Positions 16,053 to 24,715 of a stretch of DNA of 32,355 bases are shown piece after piece (positions within the stretch are counted from its first letter, which is position 1; each line of letters begins with the position of its first letter). Location of the stretch: positions 1 to 32,355 of the forward strand of contig NZ_FLQX01000008.1 of the NCBI RefSeq assembly GCF_900089955.1, read 5' to 3'. The DNA comes from Candidatus Accumulibacter aalborgensis. Its GTDB lineage: Bacteria > Pseudomonadota > Gammaproteobacteria > Burkholderiales > Rhodocyclaceae. Made by a program: the position numbers and the translations under genes. Under the pieces are notes generated by a model. The model had not been told where the DNA came from. It saw nothing but the letters and a program-made list of their open reading frames with translations, and did no database searches.

Positions 16053-18727
16053 CCAGCCGCATGCCGGTCTTGACCCGGTGGCAGTCGTCGTTTCTCGGCG
16101 CCGGGATATTGATGTTGTTCGGCAGCGCGGCCTGCGCGGCGCTACTCGGGGCTTTCCTCACCCTGCTTCTGGCTCTGCCGGCGCGGGCGAGCGCAGACCC
16201 CCCGGGCGACGTGGTCAGCCGTATCGCGGCGGAGAACGCCGCCCTGGCGGCCCAGCTTGCCACCGGCGAGCAGGTACTGGCGACGGCACGCAGCGATCTC
16301 GTCGGGCTAGGCAAAAGCCAGAGCGACCTTGAAAGGAGCATGCAACGAATCGAAGGGCACGCGCAGGTACACGCGCTTGCCCGGGCATTCGCGCAGACGG
16401 TCATCGAGCAGTTGAGCGTGCTGCCCCAGACCGAGCGCTTCGATGCACAGCGTCGGCAGCGCGACGGCCTGCTCGAGGCGACGAATGAGGCCAACCTGGG
16501 CACCGAGCGAGCGCTGGACCAGCTCGGCGACATCGAGACGGCGGTCACCGCACGCCTGGCCGGCGCGCAGCCGCCTGTCCCGGAGGCGCAGCGCTCAGCG
16601 ATCGAGGCCGTCGCGAGAGAGCGACTCGGCGAGCAGCGCGCTCTGCTGCAGCGGCTGGATGAACAGCAGCGCGCGCTGTTGCAGGCGCTGCAGCAGAGTG
16701 ACGCGGCCGATGTCGACCTCGCACGGCGGACTGACGAGGCACGTGCGGAACTGACTCGCCTGTTGTTCTGGGTTCCCTCGCCGCCAGGGTCACGAACGAT
16801 CAGCGACCTGCCGCAGTCGCTGGCGTGGATGGTTTCGGCGGCGAACTGGCGCACGGCGGCAATCTTTCTCGGCGACGAGGTGATGCGCAGGCCATTCTGG
16901 CCAGCGTCGGCGCTACTCCTCGCGGGCGGGCTGTATCTTGCTCGCCGACGCTTGCAGGCTCGACTCGTTGCGCTCGCACCGACGGCCGCGAGCTATGAGC
17001 ACTACTGGATCGGACATACCATTGGCGCACTGGCGATCACCGTCGCGCTGGCGCTGCCTGGTCCGCTGGTGATGTGGACAGCGGGCAAACTGCTCGCCGC
17101 AGCACCGCAGGCGCAGTCGTTCACGCTGGCACTCAGCGCATCGCTGCTGGCCATCGCACAACTCCTGCTGGCGCTGTCCGCCTTCTCCGGACTGCTCGAC
17201 CGAGGCGGCATCGGGAGGGGGCATTTCGGTTGGGACGAATCCTTGCTGACCTACAGCAGGCGCGCGCTGCACCGGCTTGCCATGCTCTTCGTCCCGCTGC
17301 TCTTCGTCGCTACGCTGAATGGCCTGGACAACGCACCCTATGCCAATCGCCAGAGCATAGGACGGACGGCCTTCAGCGTCGCGCTGATCGTCGTCGCTGT
17401 CTGGCTGGCGCGCCTGCTGCGGCGCAAAAGCCCCTTGATGCAGCGCCTGTACGCGCGCGCGCCGCGCAGTGGGGCCGTCCGGCTGCATGGTCTCTGGCTG
17501 GCCGCGCTGCTGGCCGTGCCGCTGCTCATCGCCGCACTCTCCGCCAGCGGCTATTCTGTTGCCGCCGGCTATTTCTTCGGCCGCATGTTGATCTCTCTGT
17601 TTCTGCTTCTCTGTGCGCTAGTGCTCTATGGTCTGATCGCGCTGTGGGTACAGGTTGAGCGCTGGCGCCTTGGCCGCCGCCAGGCGGCTGAAGCCGCGCG
17701 CCTGGCGCAGGCTGAGACGATCGGCGAAACAGGCAGCGAAGTTGCCGAGCCGCGGCCGCCGCAGCTCGACATCGCGGCGATCGGCGAGCAGACACGATCG
17801 CTGCTCGATCTGTTCATTACGCTGCTGTTGCTCGGTGGCATCTGGTGGGTGTGGCGGGGCGGCGTGCCGGCGCTGTCGGTGATCAGCGACCACGTCCTGT
17901 GGACTTACCACGCGTCGGTCGATGGCCAGGCCACGACGCTGCCGCTAACCGCCGGTGAGCTGTTTCTGGCGCTGCTCGTCGGCGGAGTCACAGCGGTCGC
18001 GGTGCGCAACATCGGGGCGCTGCTCGACATCGTCCTGCTGCAGCGCTTCGAGGTACAGGCCGACGCCACCTACGCCATCAAGGTGATCACGCGTTACGCG
18101 CTGGCCGCCGTCGGCATCGTCAGTGCTGCCCGCATCCTCGGCGTCGGCTGGAGCGACGTGCACTGGCTGTTCGCCGCCCTCGGCGTCGGCCTCGGCTTCG
18201 GTCTGCAGGAGATCGTCGCGAATTTCGTCTCCGGCCTGATCGTCCTCGCCGAACGCCCGATCCGCATCGGCGATGTGGTCACCGTTGGCGAAGTATCGGG
18301 GACGGTCTCGCGCATCCGCGCGCGCGCCACCGCGGTGGTCGATTTCGAGAACAAGGAAGTGATCATCCCGAACAAGGCGTTCATCACCGGCAGCGTCGTC
18401 AACTGGACGCTCTCGAACCAGACCACCCGGCTCCTGCTCAAGGTGGGCGTGGCCTATGGGAGCGACATCGCGTGCGTACAGCGTTTGCTCACCGAGGCGA
18501 TTCGGACCCATGGCGACGTGTTGCACGAGCCAGCGCCAACGGTCTTTTTCGTGGACTTCGGCGACAGCTCGCTCGATTTCGAGATCCGCGCCTTCGTCGG
18601 TTCCTTTGCGCAGCGCTTGCGTGTTCAGCACGAGCTCAACGTCGCCATCGAGGCGACGCTGCGCACGAATGGCATAGAGATCCCGTTCCCGCAGCGTGAT
18701 CTGCACCTCCGCACTTTACCGGCGTAA
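16049..18727 (+). CDS. Large MscS/MscK-type mechanosensitive channel
   Basis: An 892-residue inner-membrane channel. After an N-terminal membrane segment (about residues 12-45) comes a long periplasmic helical, probably coiled-coil, region (about 50-240) rich in Ala, Glu and Arg. Roughly ten membrane helices follow (about 275-685), then the MscS pore and beta domain (FGLQEIVANFVSGLIVLAER, GDVVTVGEVSGTV, IIPNKAFI) and the cytoplasmic alpha/beta end (IPFPQRDLHL). MscK (about 1120 aa) and YjeP/MscM share this layout but are longer. The start overlaps the DUF3604 stop (ATGA), so translation is coupled. A role in osmotic release or as a metabolite path is possible; gating cannot be judged. Confidence 0.9.
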   Translation: MTSRMPVLTRWQSSFLGAGILMLFGSAACAALLGAFLTLLLALPARASADPPGDVVSRIAAENAALAAQLATGEQVLATARSDLVGLGKSQSDLERSMQRIEGHAQVHALARAFAQTVIEQLSVLPQTERFDAQRRQRDGLLEATNEANLGTERALDQLGDIETAVTARLAGAQPPVPEAQRSAIEAVARERLGEQRALLQRLDEQQRALLQALQQSDAADVDLARRTDEARAELTRLLFWVPSPPGSRTISDLPQSLAWMVSAANWRTAAIFLGDEVMRRPFWPASALLLAGGLYLARRRLQARLVALAPTAASYEHYWIGHTIGALAITVALALPGPLVMWTAGKLLAAAPQAQSFTLALSASLLAIAQLLLALSAFSGLLDRGGIGRGHFGWDESLLTYSRRALHRLAMLFVPLLFVATLNGLDNAPYANRQSIGRTAFSVALIVVAVWLARLLRRKSPLMQRLYARAPRSGAVRLHGLWLAALLAVPLLIAALSASGYSVAAGYFFGRMLISLFLLLCALVLYGLIALWVQVERWRLGRRQAAEAARLAQAETIGETGSEVAEPRPPQLDIAAIGEQTRSLLDLFITLLLLGGIWWVWRGGVPALSVISDHVLWTYHASVDGQATTLPLTAGELFLALLVGGVTAVAVRNIGALLDIVLLQRFEVQADATYAIKVITRYALAAVGIVSAARILGVGWSDVHWLFAALGVGLGFGLQEIVANFVSGLIVLAERPIRIGDVVTVGEVSGTVSRIRARATAVVDFENKEVIIPNKAFITGSVVNWTLSNQTTRLLLKVGVAYGSDIACVQRLLTEAIRTHGDVLHEPAPTVFFVDFGDSSLDFEIRAFVGSFAQRLRVQHELNVAIEATLRTNGIEIPFPQRDLHLRTLPA

Positions 18728-18737
18728 TGTTCGCTGC

Positions 18738-18926
18738 GCTGGGATTGGCGGCAGCGGTGCCAATAACTGGACCTGGATGGCGATGATCGGTACGGGCTAC
18801 CGCTACGACCGGGGTAAGGTGACCGTAGCGCTGCGCAACCTGTCGTACAACTTCAATGGTCGCGGCGACAGTAGCCTCGACATGCGCATGACCGGTTTCG
18901 CAGCGGGCGTCACATTCCCGTTTTAG
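18738..18926 (+). pseudogene. C-terminal fragment of an outer-membrane beta-barrel protein
   Basis: Directly after the channel gene, a frame open through to TAG at 18924-18926 reads GTGYRYDRGKVTVALRNLSY and ends MRMTGFAAGVTFPF. Alternating strands and a terminal Phe are typical of the last strands of an outer-membrane barrel. There is no signal peptide, no credible start and too little length (about 60 residues) for a barrel, and the frame merges into the end of the channel gene. It is best read as the 3' end left from a deleted gene. The parent family cannot be named. Confidence 0.6.
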
Positions 18927-19016
18927 GTTCTGGTATGCTGATCGCTCAGGCGTGTAATCGCCCGGCTCTGCCGGCAGACACGCCACCGACTGACTCTTGA
19001 AAAGAAAGGAATTTTC

Positions 19017-21524
19017 ATGACCTTGAGCATACGCGTGCTGGCTGTTGTCGTGGCTACCACGGTGAGCATGGGTGGGTCGGCGCTCGCGCAGCAGATTACC
19101 GGCGTACCGGGATCACCGAGCGCCACGACGACCATCAGCGGCGAGCAGATTCCGGCACCGCCGCAAAAATTCGGCGGCACCATCGAGCGCACGACGGTCG
19201 GTTCCAAGCCGTACTGGCCGGCGCGCATCGTGCCGCCCAAGGGTGCTCCCAACATCCTGCTGATCATGACCGACGACTCCGGCTATGGCGTACCGAGCAC
19301 CTTCGGCGGCGTCATCCCGACGCCAGCGCTCGACCGCATCGCCGCCAACGGCCTGCGCTACACCAACTTCCATTCGACAGCGCTGTGCTCGCCGACACGC
19401 GCCGCACTGATCACCGGCCGCAATCACCACTCGGCGGGCTTCGGCGTCATCGCCGAGCAGGCCACCGGCTACCCAGGCTACGACAGCGTGATCACCAAGG
19501 ACAAGGCTACGATCGGCACTATCCTCAGGGACAATGGCTACCGCACCTCATGGTTCGGCAAGAATCACAACACGCCGGCATTCCAGGCGGCATCGACGGG
19601 TCCGTTCGACCAGTGGCCGACCGGCATGGGCTTCGAGTACTTCTACGGCTTCATGGGCGGCGACACCAACCAGTGGCAGCCGGACAACCTCGCCCGTAAC
19701 ACGACCTACATCTATCCATTCCAGGGCAACCCCGGTTTCAACCTGATCACCGCGATGGCCGACGAGGCGATCGACTACATGAACCAGATCAACACGCTGA
19801 CGCCGGACCAGCCCTTCTTCGTCTATTACGTTCCCGGTGGCACGCATGCGCCACACCACCCGACCAAGGAGTGGGTCGATAAGATCAGTGCGATGCACCT
19901 GTTCGACCAGGGCTGGAACAAGCTGCGCGAGACGATCTTCGAAAACCAGAAAAAACTCGGCGTAATTCCCGCCAACGCCAAGCTGACGCCGTGGCCGAAG
20001 GACCTGCTGAAGGAGTGGGACCAACTGACCGCCGACGAGAAGAAGATGTTCGTCCGCCAGGTCGACGTCTTCGCCGCCTACGTCGCCTACACCGACAACG
20101 AGATCGGCCGCGTCATCCAGGCGGTCGAGGACATGGGCAAGCTCGACAACACGCTGATCATCTACATCAACGGCGACAACGGGACCAGTGCGGAAGGCAC
20201 GCTGATCGGCACGCCCAATGAGGTGGCCATGTTCAACGGCGTGCAGGTGCCGGTCGAAGACCAGCTCAAGTACTTCTACGACATCTGGGGAACGGACCGG
20301 ACCTACAACCACATGGCAGTGCCCTGGGCGTGGGCATTCGATACGCCGTTCTCGTGGACCAAGCAGGTGGCTTCGCACCTGGGCGGCGTCAAGCAGGGAA
20401 TGGCCATCTCCTGGCCCAAGGTGATCGCCGACAAGGGAGGCATCCGCCACCAGTTCCACCATATCATCGACATCGTGCCGACCATCCTCGAGGCGGCGAA
20501 GATCCAGCCGCCGACGATGGTGGAAGGCATCAAGCAGAGCCCGATCGAGGGCGTCAGCATGCTGTACACCTTCGACCGGAGGAACCAGGCGGCTCCGTCG
20601 ACGCACCACACGCAGTACTTCGAAATGATGGGCGACCACGCGATCTACCACGACGGCTGGTGGGCAGCGACCAAGGTCATGCGTCCGCCGTGGGACATCT
20701 CGGGCGGCGTTGGCGCGGACCCGGCGACGTATCCCTGGGAACTCTACGACCTGCGCAGCGACTGGACACAGTCCGACGATCTGGCGGCGAAGAACCCGGG
20801 CAAGCTGAAGGAACTGCAGGCGATCTTCTGGCAGGAAGCGAAGAAATATCAGGTGCTGCCGCTGGATTCGACGGTGGTGACCCGCCTGATCACGCCCAAG
20901 CCGAGCATCACAGCCGGTCGCAATGTGTTCACCTGGACGCGACCGCTCACCGGCACGCCGAATGGCGATGCGCCGAGCATCCTCAACGCGTCGTACAACT
21001 TCACGGCCAACATCGAGGTTCCACAGGGCGGCGGCGATGGCATGCTGATCACGCAGGGTGGCCGCTTTGCCGGTTACGGCTTCTACCTGCTCAAAGGCAA
21101 GCCGGTCTTCAACTGGAACCTGGTTGGGCTGAAGTGGGTCAGGTGGGAGGGGTCTGACGTGTTGTCGCCGGGCAAGCATGTGCTCGAGTTCGACTTCAAG
21201 TACGACGGGCTGGGCATGGGCACGCTCGCCTTCAACAACATGAGCGGTATCGGCCGCGGCGGTACCGGAGTACTCAAGGTGGATGGCAAGGTGGTGGCGA
21301 CGCAGACCATGGAGCACACGATCCCCTTCATCCTCGCCTGGGACGAGAACCTCGACGTCGGTTCCGACACGGGCACGCCTGTGGACGACAAGGACTACCA
21401 GGTGCCGTTCAAGTTCACCGGCAAGATCGACAGGATCACGCTGACCATTGACCGGCCGCAGCTCTCTCCGGCAGACATCCAGAAGCTGCAGCAGGCGAGC
21501 CGCAACAACAAGACTAGCGAGTAA
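19017..21524 (+). CDS. Secreted Cys-type arylsulfatase, second copy
   Basis: An 835-residue sulfatase with signal peptide (ALAQQ, about residue 26) and AAGGAA about 6 nt before the ATG. It is clearly homologous along its whole length to the minus-strand sulfatase at 654-3128, including the mature N-terminus (GSPSATTTI) and the C-terminal beta-rich domain (about residues 640-825). The formylglycine site is intact (CSPTRAALITGR, Cys124), as are the Asp pair 86-87, Lys182/His184, His277/His280 and Asp387/Asn388. It has small insertions relative to the other copy, for example LAFNNMSGIGRGG near the end. No maturation enzyme is seen nearby. A 75-nt gap containing a hairpin separates it from the next channel gene, with which it may form an operon. 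Confidence 0.94.
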   Translation: MTLSIRVLAVVVATTVSMGGSALAQQITGVPGSPSATTTISGEQIPAPPQKFGGTIERTTVGSKPYWPARIVPPKGAPNILLIMTDDSGYGVPSTFGGVIPTPALDRIAANGLRYTNFHSTALCSPTRAALITGRNHHSAGFGVIAEQATGYPGYDSVITKDKATIGTILRDNGYRTSWFGKNHNTPAFQAASTGPFDQWPTGMGFEYFYGFMGGDTNQWQPDNLARNTTYIYPFQGNPGFNLITAMADEAIDYMNQINTLTPDQPFFVYYVPGGTHAPHHPTKEWVDKISAMHLFDQGWNKLRETIFENQKKLGVIPANAKLTPWPKDLLKEWDQLTADEKKMFVRQVDVFAAYVAYTDNEIGRVIQAVEDMGKLDNTLIIYINGDNGTSAEGTLIGTPNEVAMFNGVQVPVEDQLKYFYDIWGTDRTYNHMAVPWAWAFDTPFSWTKQVASHLGGVKQGMAISWPKVIADKGGIRHQFHHIIDIVPTILEAAKIQPPTMVEGIKQSPIEGVSMLYTFDRRNQAAPSTHHTQYFEMMGDHAIYHDGWWAATKVMRPPWDISGGVGADPATYPWELYDLRSDWTQSDDLAAKNPGKLKELQAIFWQEAKKYQVLPLDSTVVTRLITPKPSITAGRNVFTWTRPLTGTPNGDAPSILNASYNFTANIEVPQGGGDGMLITQGGRFAGYGFYLLKGKPVFNWNLVGLKWVRWEGSDVLSPGKHVLEFDFKYDGLGMGTLAFNNMSGIGRGGTGVLKVDGKVVATQTMEHTIPFILAWDENLDVGSDTGTPVDDKDYQVPFKFTGKIDRITLTIDRPQLSPADIQKLQQASRNNKTSE

Positions 21525-21529
21525 GCCAA

Positions 21530-21559
21530 GCGGCTGGCGTTTCCGACGGCGCCAGCCGC
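21530..21559 (+). terminator. 10-bp hairpin after the second sulfatase gene
   Basis: GCGGCTGGCG and CGCCAGCCGC pair perfectly around a 10-nt loop, 5 nt after the sulfatase stop. Only a weak ATTTC follows, so it may reduce rather than end transcription into the channel gene. Confidence 0.5.
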
Positions 21560-21599
21560 GCCCATTTCAGGTCGAGACCCTGAAGGATCAGGTGGTTCA

Positions 21600-23516
21600 A
21601 TGTCTACGATGTCTGTGTTCCTTTGCGCGCCGCTGTCGCTGCTCGCCGGCTGGATCATTACACGATCTCCGCGAGGCGTCGCAAGGTATGCGTCGAACGA
21701 TCGGTTTGGTCAGGCGTTCGACGCGTTCACTCTTCGGCTGCGCTGGCTGGCGGCGTCCCTGGCGTGGATTCTGGTGGCCACGACAGCCTTTGCCCAGGAG
21801 TCGGCGAACCCCCTCAAACCGGTCGATCGGTCGAGTCCGCGCGCCACCTTGAAGACCTTCCTCGATGGAAGCGACGCGCTTGGCGCGTTCTTGGCGCAGG
21901 ATTACCTGCCGTCACCCTCGCGCGAGCGGTTTGGGCGCCTGATCTCGCTGTCAGAGGTACCCCTGCAGAGCCTGGACTTGAGCGAAGTGCCGCCGGCAGC
22001 GCGCCTTAAGACCGGCCGGTCTGCGGCATTGGCCTTGTACGAGGTTTTGAGCCGCATCCCGCTGCCGCCTGTTGACGAGATCCCCGACGCTGGTCAGGTC
22101 ATGCAGCCCACTGATAAAGGCCCGGCGCGCTGGGTAATCCCGAATACCGAGATTGCTCTCGTTCGCGCGCCGAGTGGGCCGCGCAGCGGCGAGTTTCTGT
22201 TCAGCGCCGAGACCGTTGCCCGCGCGAGCGAGTTCTACGAGCGGGTTCGCGAACTGCCCTATCGCGGTCCGCTGCCCCTCAAGGACCTGCACCACATCCT
22301 TACCACCAACGGCGGCTGGATGATTCCGTACGCCTGGATTCAGTCGCTGCCGACGTCGCTGCGCGCCCCGATCGCCGACCAGTCGGGCTGGAAGTGGATT
22401 GCCCTTGCGCTGCTTCTGGCGTTTGTCGCGTTGTTCCTGTGGTTGGCCTACCGCGTGTCGCGCCTGGGCGACGATGAGAGCCCGTTCCTGCGCGCACTGG
22501 CGCAGTTCGTGATGCCGGCCTCGCTGCTCGCAGCCACGCCAGCGGTAGCCTACCTGGCGCTCGCCCAGATCAACCTGACCGGTAGCGTCGGCAGCGCCAT
22601 CGAGCTCGCTGCGACGGCGCTCCTGTTCCTCGCTGGCGCATGGGTGGCGTGGCGCCTCGCCCCGGTGGTCGCCGAGGCGATCATCGCCTCGCCCAGTGTC
22701 CCGCCCGAAAGCATTGACGCGCATGTCATCCGCGTCGGCGCCCGCCTGCTGGGAATCTTCGGCGGCATGGCGCTGCTGGCCATGGGTGCCGACCGGCTGG
22801 GGGTGCCGGTGTATGGAGTCGTCGCCGGGCTGGGCGTCGGCGGATTGGCCATCGCCCTGGCCGCCCGGCCCAGCGTCGAGAACCTGATCGGTGGCATGAG
22901 CCTGTTTGCCGACAAGCCGATCCGGGTCGGTGACTTCTGCAGGTACGGCGACATGCAAGGGACCGTAGAGGCGATCGGGCTGCGTTCGTCGCGGATTCGC
23001 GGCCCTGACCGAACGGTGACGACGATTCCGAACGCAGCAATGGCCCGGATGCCGATCGTCAATCTCACGCAGCGAGACCGGATGCTGCTCAAGGCGGTCA
23101 TCGGTTTGCGTTGCGAGACGACCCCGGAGAATCTGCGTTACGTCCTCGTCAGGCTGCGGGAGTTGCTCCGCAGCCATCCTCGTGTGCACCCAGAGCCGGC
23201 ACGCGCGCGCTTCATCGGCTTGGGCACCAGTTCGCTGGACATCGAGGTGTTCGCCTACGTGATGACCAGGGACTCGGCCGAGTTTCTCGGCATCCAGGAA
23301 GACATCCTGCTGCGCATCATGGACGTCGTCGAAGAGAGTGGCGCGGCATTCGCGTTTCCCTCCCAGACCTTGTATCTGGGTCGTGACCACGCTCCGGATG
23401 ACACGAAATCCCAGGCCGCCGAGGCCGTGGTGCGAAAGTGGCGGGAAGAGGGCGCCCTGCCCTTCCCGGACTTTTCGCCCAAACAGGCAGGCCGCGTTCG
23501 CGGAGCTGCCTCATGA
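21600..23516 (+). CDS. MscS-family channel with periplasmic N-terminal domain
   Basis: A 638-residue membrane protein. The ATG at 21600 follows an AAGGA/AGG-rich leader. The first 65 residues hold two hydrophobic stretches (about 5-20 and 46-64, ending AFAQE), the second resembling a signal peptide, but there is no later ATG or GTG that would start there. Residues 66-265 form a periplasmic domain, then five hydrophobic helices (about 263-420) lead to the MscS core (PSVENLIGGMSLFADKPIRV, GDFCRYGDMQGTVE, TIPNAAMA) and the cytoplasmic domain. The pore helix has few of the usual Gly/Ala pairs. It is unlike the 16049 channel and represents a different subfamily. It is coupled to the next gene by ATGA. 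Confidence 0.87.
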   Translation: MSTMSVFLCAPLSLLAGWIITRSPRGVARYASNDRFGQAFDAFTLRLRWLAASLAWILVATTAFAQESANPLKPVDRSSPRATLKTFLDGSDALGAFLAQDYLPSPSRERFGRLISLSEVPLQSLDLSEVPPAARLKTGRSAALALYEVLSRIPLPPVDEIPDAGQVMQPTDKGPARWVIPNTEIALVRAPSGPRSGEFLFSAETVARASEFYERVRELPYRGPLPLKDLHHILTTNGGWMIPYAWIQSLPTSLRAPIADQSGWKWIALALLLAFVALFLWLAYRVSRLGDDESPFLRALAQFVMPASLLAATPAVAYLALAQINLTGSVGSAIELAATALLFLAGAWVAWRLAPVVAEAIIASPSVPPESIDAHVIRVGARLLGIFGGMALLAMGADRLGVPVYGVVAGLGVGGLAIALAARPSVENLIGGMSLFADKPIRVGDFCRYGDMQGTVEAIGLRSSRIRGPDRTVTTIPNAAMARMPIVNLTQRDRMLLKAVIGLRCETTPENLRYVLVRLRELLRSHPRVHPEPARARFIGLGTSSLDIEVFAYVMTRDSAEFLGIQEDILLRIMDVVEESGAAFAFPSQTLYLGRDHAPDDTKSQAAEAVVRKWREEGALPFPDFSPKQAGRVRGAAS

Positions 23517-24421
23517 GGTATTCGACGGTCGTTATCACGGCGCTTCTTGTCGGCACTCATTCCCTGGCGCACGCGCAGGACATGGAGCCACGCTCCTACG
23601 CCAACGCGCCGGTAGGCTTGAATTTCCTGATCGCCGGCTATGCGTATACGCGGGGCGGCCTGGCCTTCGACAGTTCACTGCCGATAAGCAATCCGCAGCT
23701 CACGACGTCCAGCGCGGTCCTCGCCTATGGGCGGGTGCTCGACTTCTGGGGTACGTCGGCCAAGTTGAATATCATCCTCCCGCTCACCGAACTGAGCGGG
23801 ACGGCGGATTATGGGGGAAACACGGTGGCGCGCAACGTCTCGGGTTCGGCCGATCCGATCGTCAAGCTGTCGGTCAACCTCTACGGCGCGCCGGCGCTGT
23901 CGCTCAAGGAGTTCGCGAGCTACCAGCAGGACCTGATCGTCGGCGCGAGCTTACGAGTGTCCGCGCCGCTGGGCCAGTACGACGACAGCAAGGTGGTCAA
24001 CCTCGGCACCAACCGCTGGTCGTTCAAACCCGAGGTCGGCGTCTCCAAGGCGCTGGGCCAATGGACTTTCGAGACCACCGCGGCAGCGACGCTGTTCACC
24101 GACAACAAGGATTTTTTTGGCGGCCACACGCGCTCGCAGGAGCCGCTCTATTCGCTGGAGGGGCACGTGATCTACGGCGCCGGTTCTGGCGTGTGGGGCT
24201 CGCTCGACGCCACTTATTTTGCCGGCGGACGCACCACGCTTGACGGCACGCTGGGCAACGATCTGCAGCAGAACTGGCGCTTGGGCGGCACGCTGGCGTT
24301 TCCGGTGAACCGTTACAATTCGATCAAGCTCTACGCAAGCAGTGGCGTTTCGGCGCGCACCGGCAACAACTTTGATCTCGTCGGGATCGCCTGGCAGTAT
24401 CGCTGGGGCGCCGGACTGTAA
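23513..24421 (+). CDS. MetA-pathway-like outer-membrane transporter
   Basis: A 302-residue exported protein whose ATG (23513) overlaps the TGA of the channel gene. A signal peptide ends at about residue 22 (AHAQD). The rest is built of amphipathic strands with the pattern of the 'MetA-pathway of phenol degradation' family (PF13557): FLIAGYAYTRGG, VLAYGRVLDFWGTSAKLNII, TNRWSFKPEVGVSKALGQWT, YNSIKLYASSGVSARTGNNF. Members are thought to be outer-membrane channels for hydrophobic or aromatic compounds, but few have been tested. It does not end in Phe (RWGAGL), a small departure from the barrel norm. The context suggests entry of a substrate for the periplasmic sulfatases. Confidence 0.82.
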   Translation: MRYSTVVITALLVGTHSLAHAQDMEPRSYANAPVGLNFLIAGYAYTRGGLAFDSSLPISNPQLTTSSAVLAYGRVLDFWGTSAKLNIILPLTELSGTADYGGNTVARNVSGSADPIVKLSVNLYGAPALSLKEFASYQQDLIVGASLRVSAPLGQYDDSKVVNLGTNRWSFKPEVGVSKALGQWTFETTAAATLFTDNKDFFGGHTRSQEPLYSLEGHVIYGAGSGVWGSLDATYFAGGRTTLDGTLGNDLQQNWRLGGTLAFPVNRYNSIKLYASSGVSARTGNNFDLVGIAWQYRWGAGL

Positions 24422-24458
24422 GCCAGTAGCTCTTCGTGGACCAGACACGGCGATGCAA

Positions 24459-24487
24459 TGGCCTGCCGCCAGGCTTGCCGGCGGCCA
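24459..24487 (+). terminator. GC-rich hairpin after the MetA-like gene
   Basis: TGGCC(T)GCCG pairs with CGGCGGCCA, with one bulged T and a 10-nt loop, 37 nt after the stop. No T-tract follows. It may end the plus-strand transcript before the convergent core operon. Confidence 0.35.
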
Positions 24488-24542
24488 GCAGAAAGGTGAT
24501 CAGGCAGATGCCTCGCCAGACTATGGTCGCCAAGCTGGCCCA

Positions 24543-24575
24543 GAAAAACAAGAAACCGGCGCTTGGCCGGTTTCT
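24543..24575 (-). terminator. Intrinsic terminator for tRNA-Pro
   Basis: On the minus strand a 10-bp stem (24575-24566 with 24560-24551; AGAAACCGG-type arms) with a 5-nt loop is followed by a run of T (24549-24543 read on minus). It lies 27 nt beyond the tRNA 3' end. It has the full shape of a Rho-independent terminator. Confidence 0.85.
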
Positions 24576-24601
24576 CTCTGACTCTAACTTCGTTATTTTA
24601 T

Positions 24602-24678
24602 TGGTCGGGGCGCCGGGATTCGAACTCGGGACCCCTTGCACCCCATGCAAGTGCGCTACCAGGCTGCGCCACGCCCCG
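24602..24678 (-). tRNA. proL: tRNA-Pro (anticodon GGG)
   Basis: The minus strand reads as a 77-nt cloverleaf with a perfect 7-bp acceptor stem (CGGGGCG / CGCCCCG), D arm with AGCCTGGTAGCGCA, and anticodon stem CTTGC/GCAAG around ATGGGGT, giving anticodon GGG. The T arm has GGTTCGAATCCC-like sequence (gagTTCGAATCccgg), then discriminator A and an encoded CCA (24604-24602). It reads proline codons CCC/CCU. It lies downstream of the MerR-type gene on the same strand and just ahead of a strong terminator. The gene symbol follows E. coli usage for the GGG isoacceptor. Confidence 0.95.
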
Positions 24679-24715
24679 ACAACCGATAGATTATACCCGA
24701 AATCGGGTCCCTAAC

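Noticed and set aside
19548-21317. Long minus-strand open frame opposite the second sulfatase
   Set aside because: Same antisense artefact of high GC; the composition mirrors the matching frame opposite the first sulfatase.
24436-24714. Plus-strand frame spanning the terminator and tRNA-Pro
   Set aside because: It reads through a tRNA on the opposite strand and an intrinsic terminator; the product has no similarity that I recognise.
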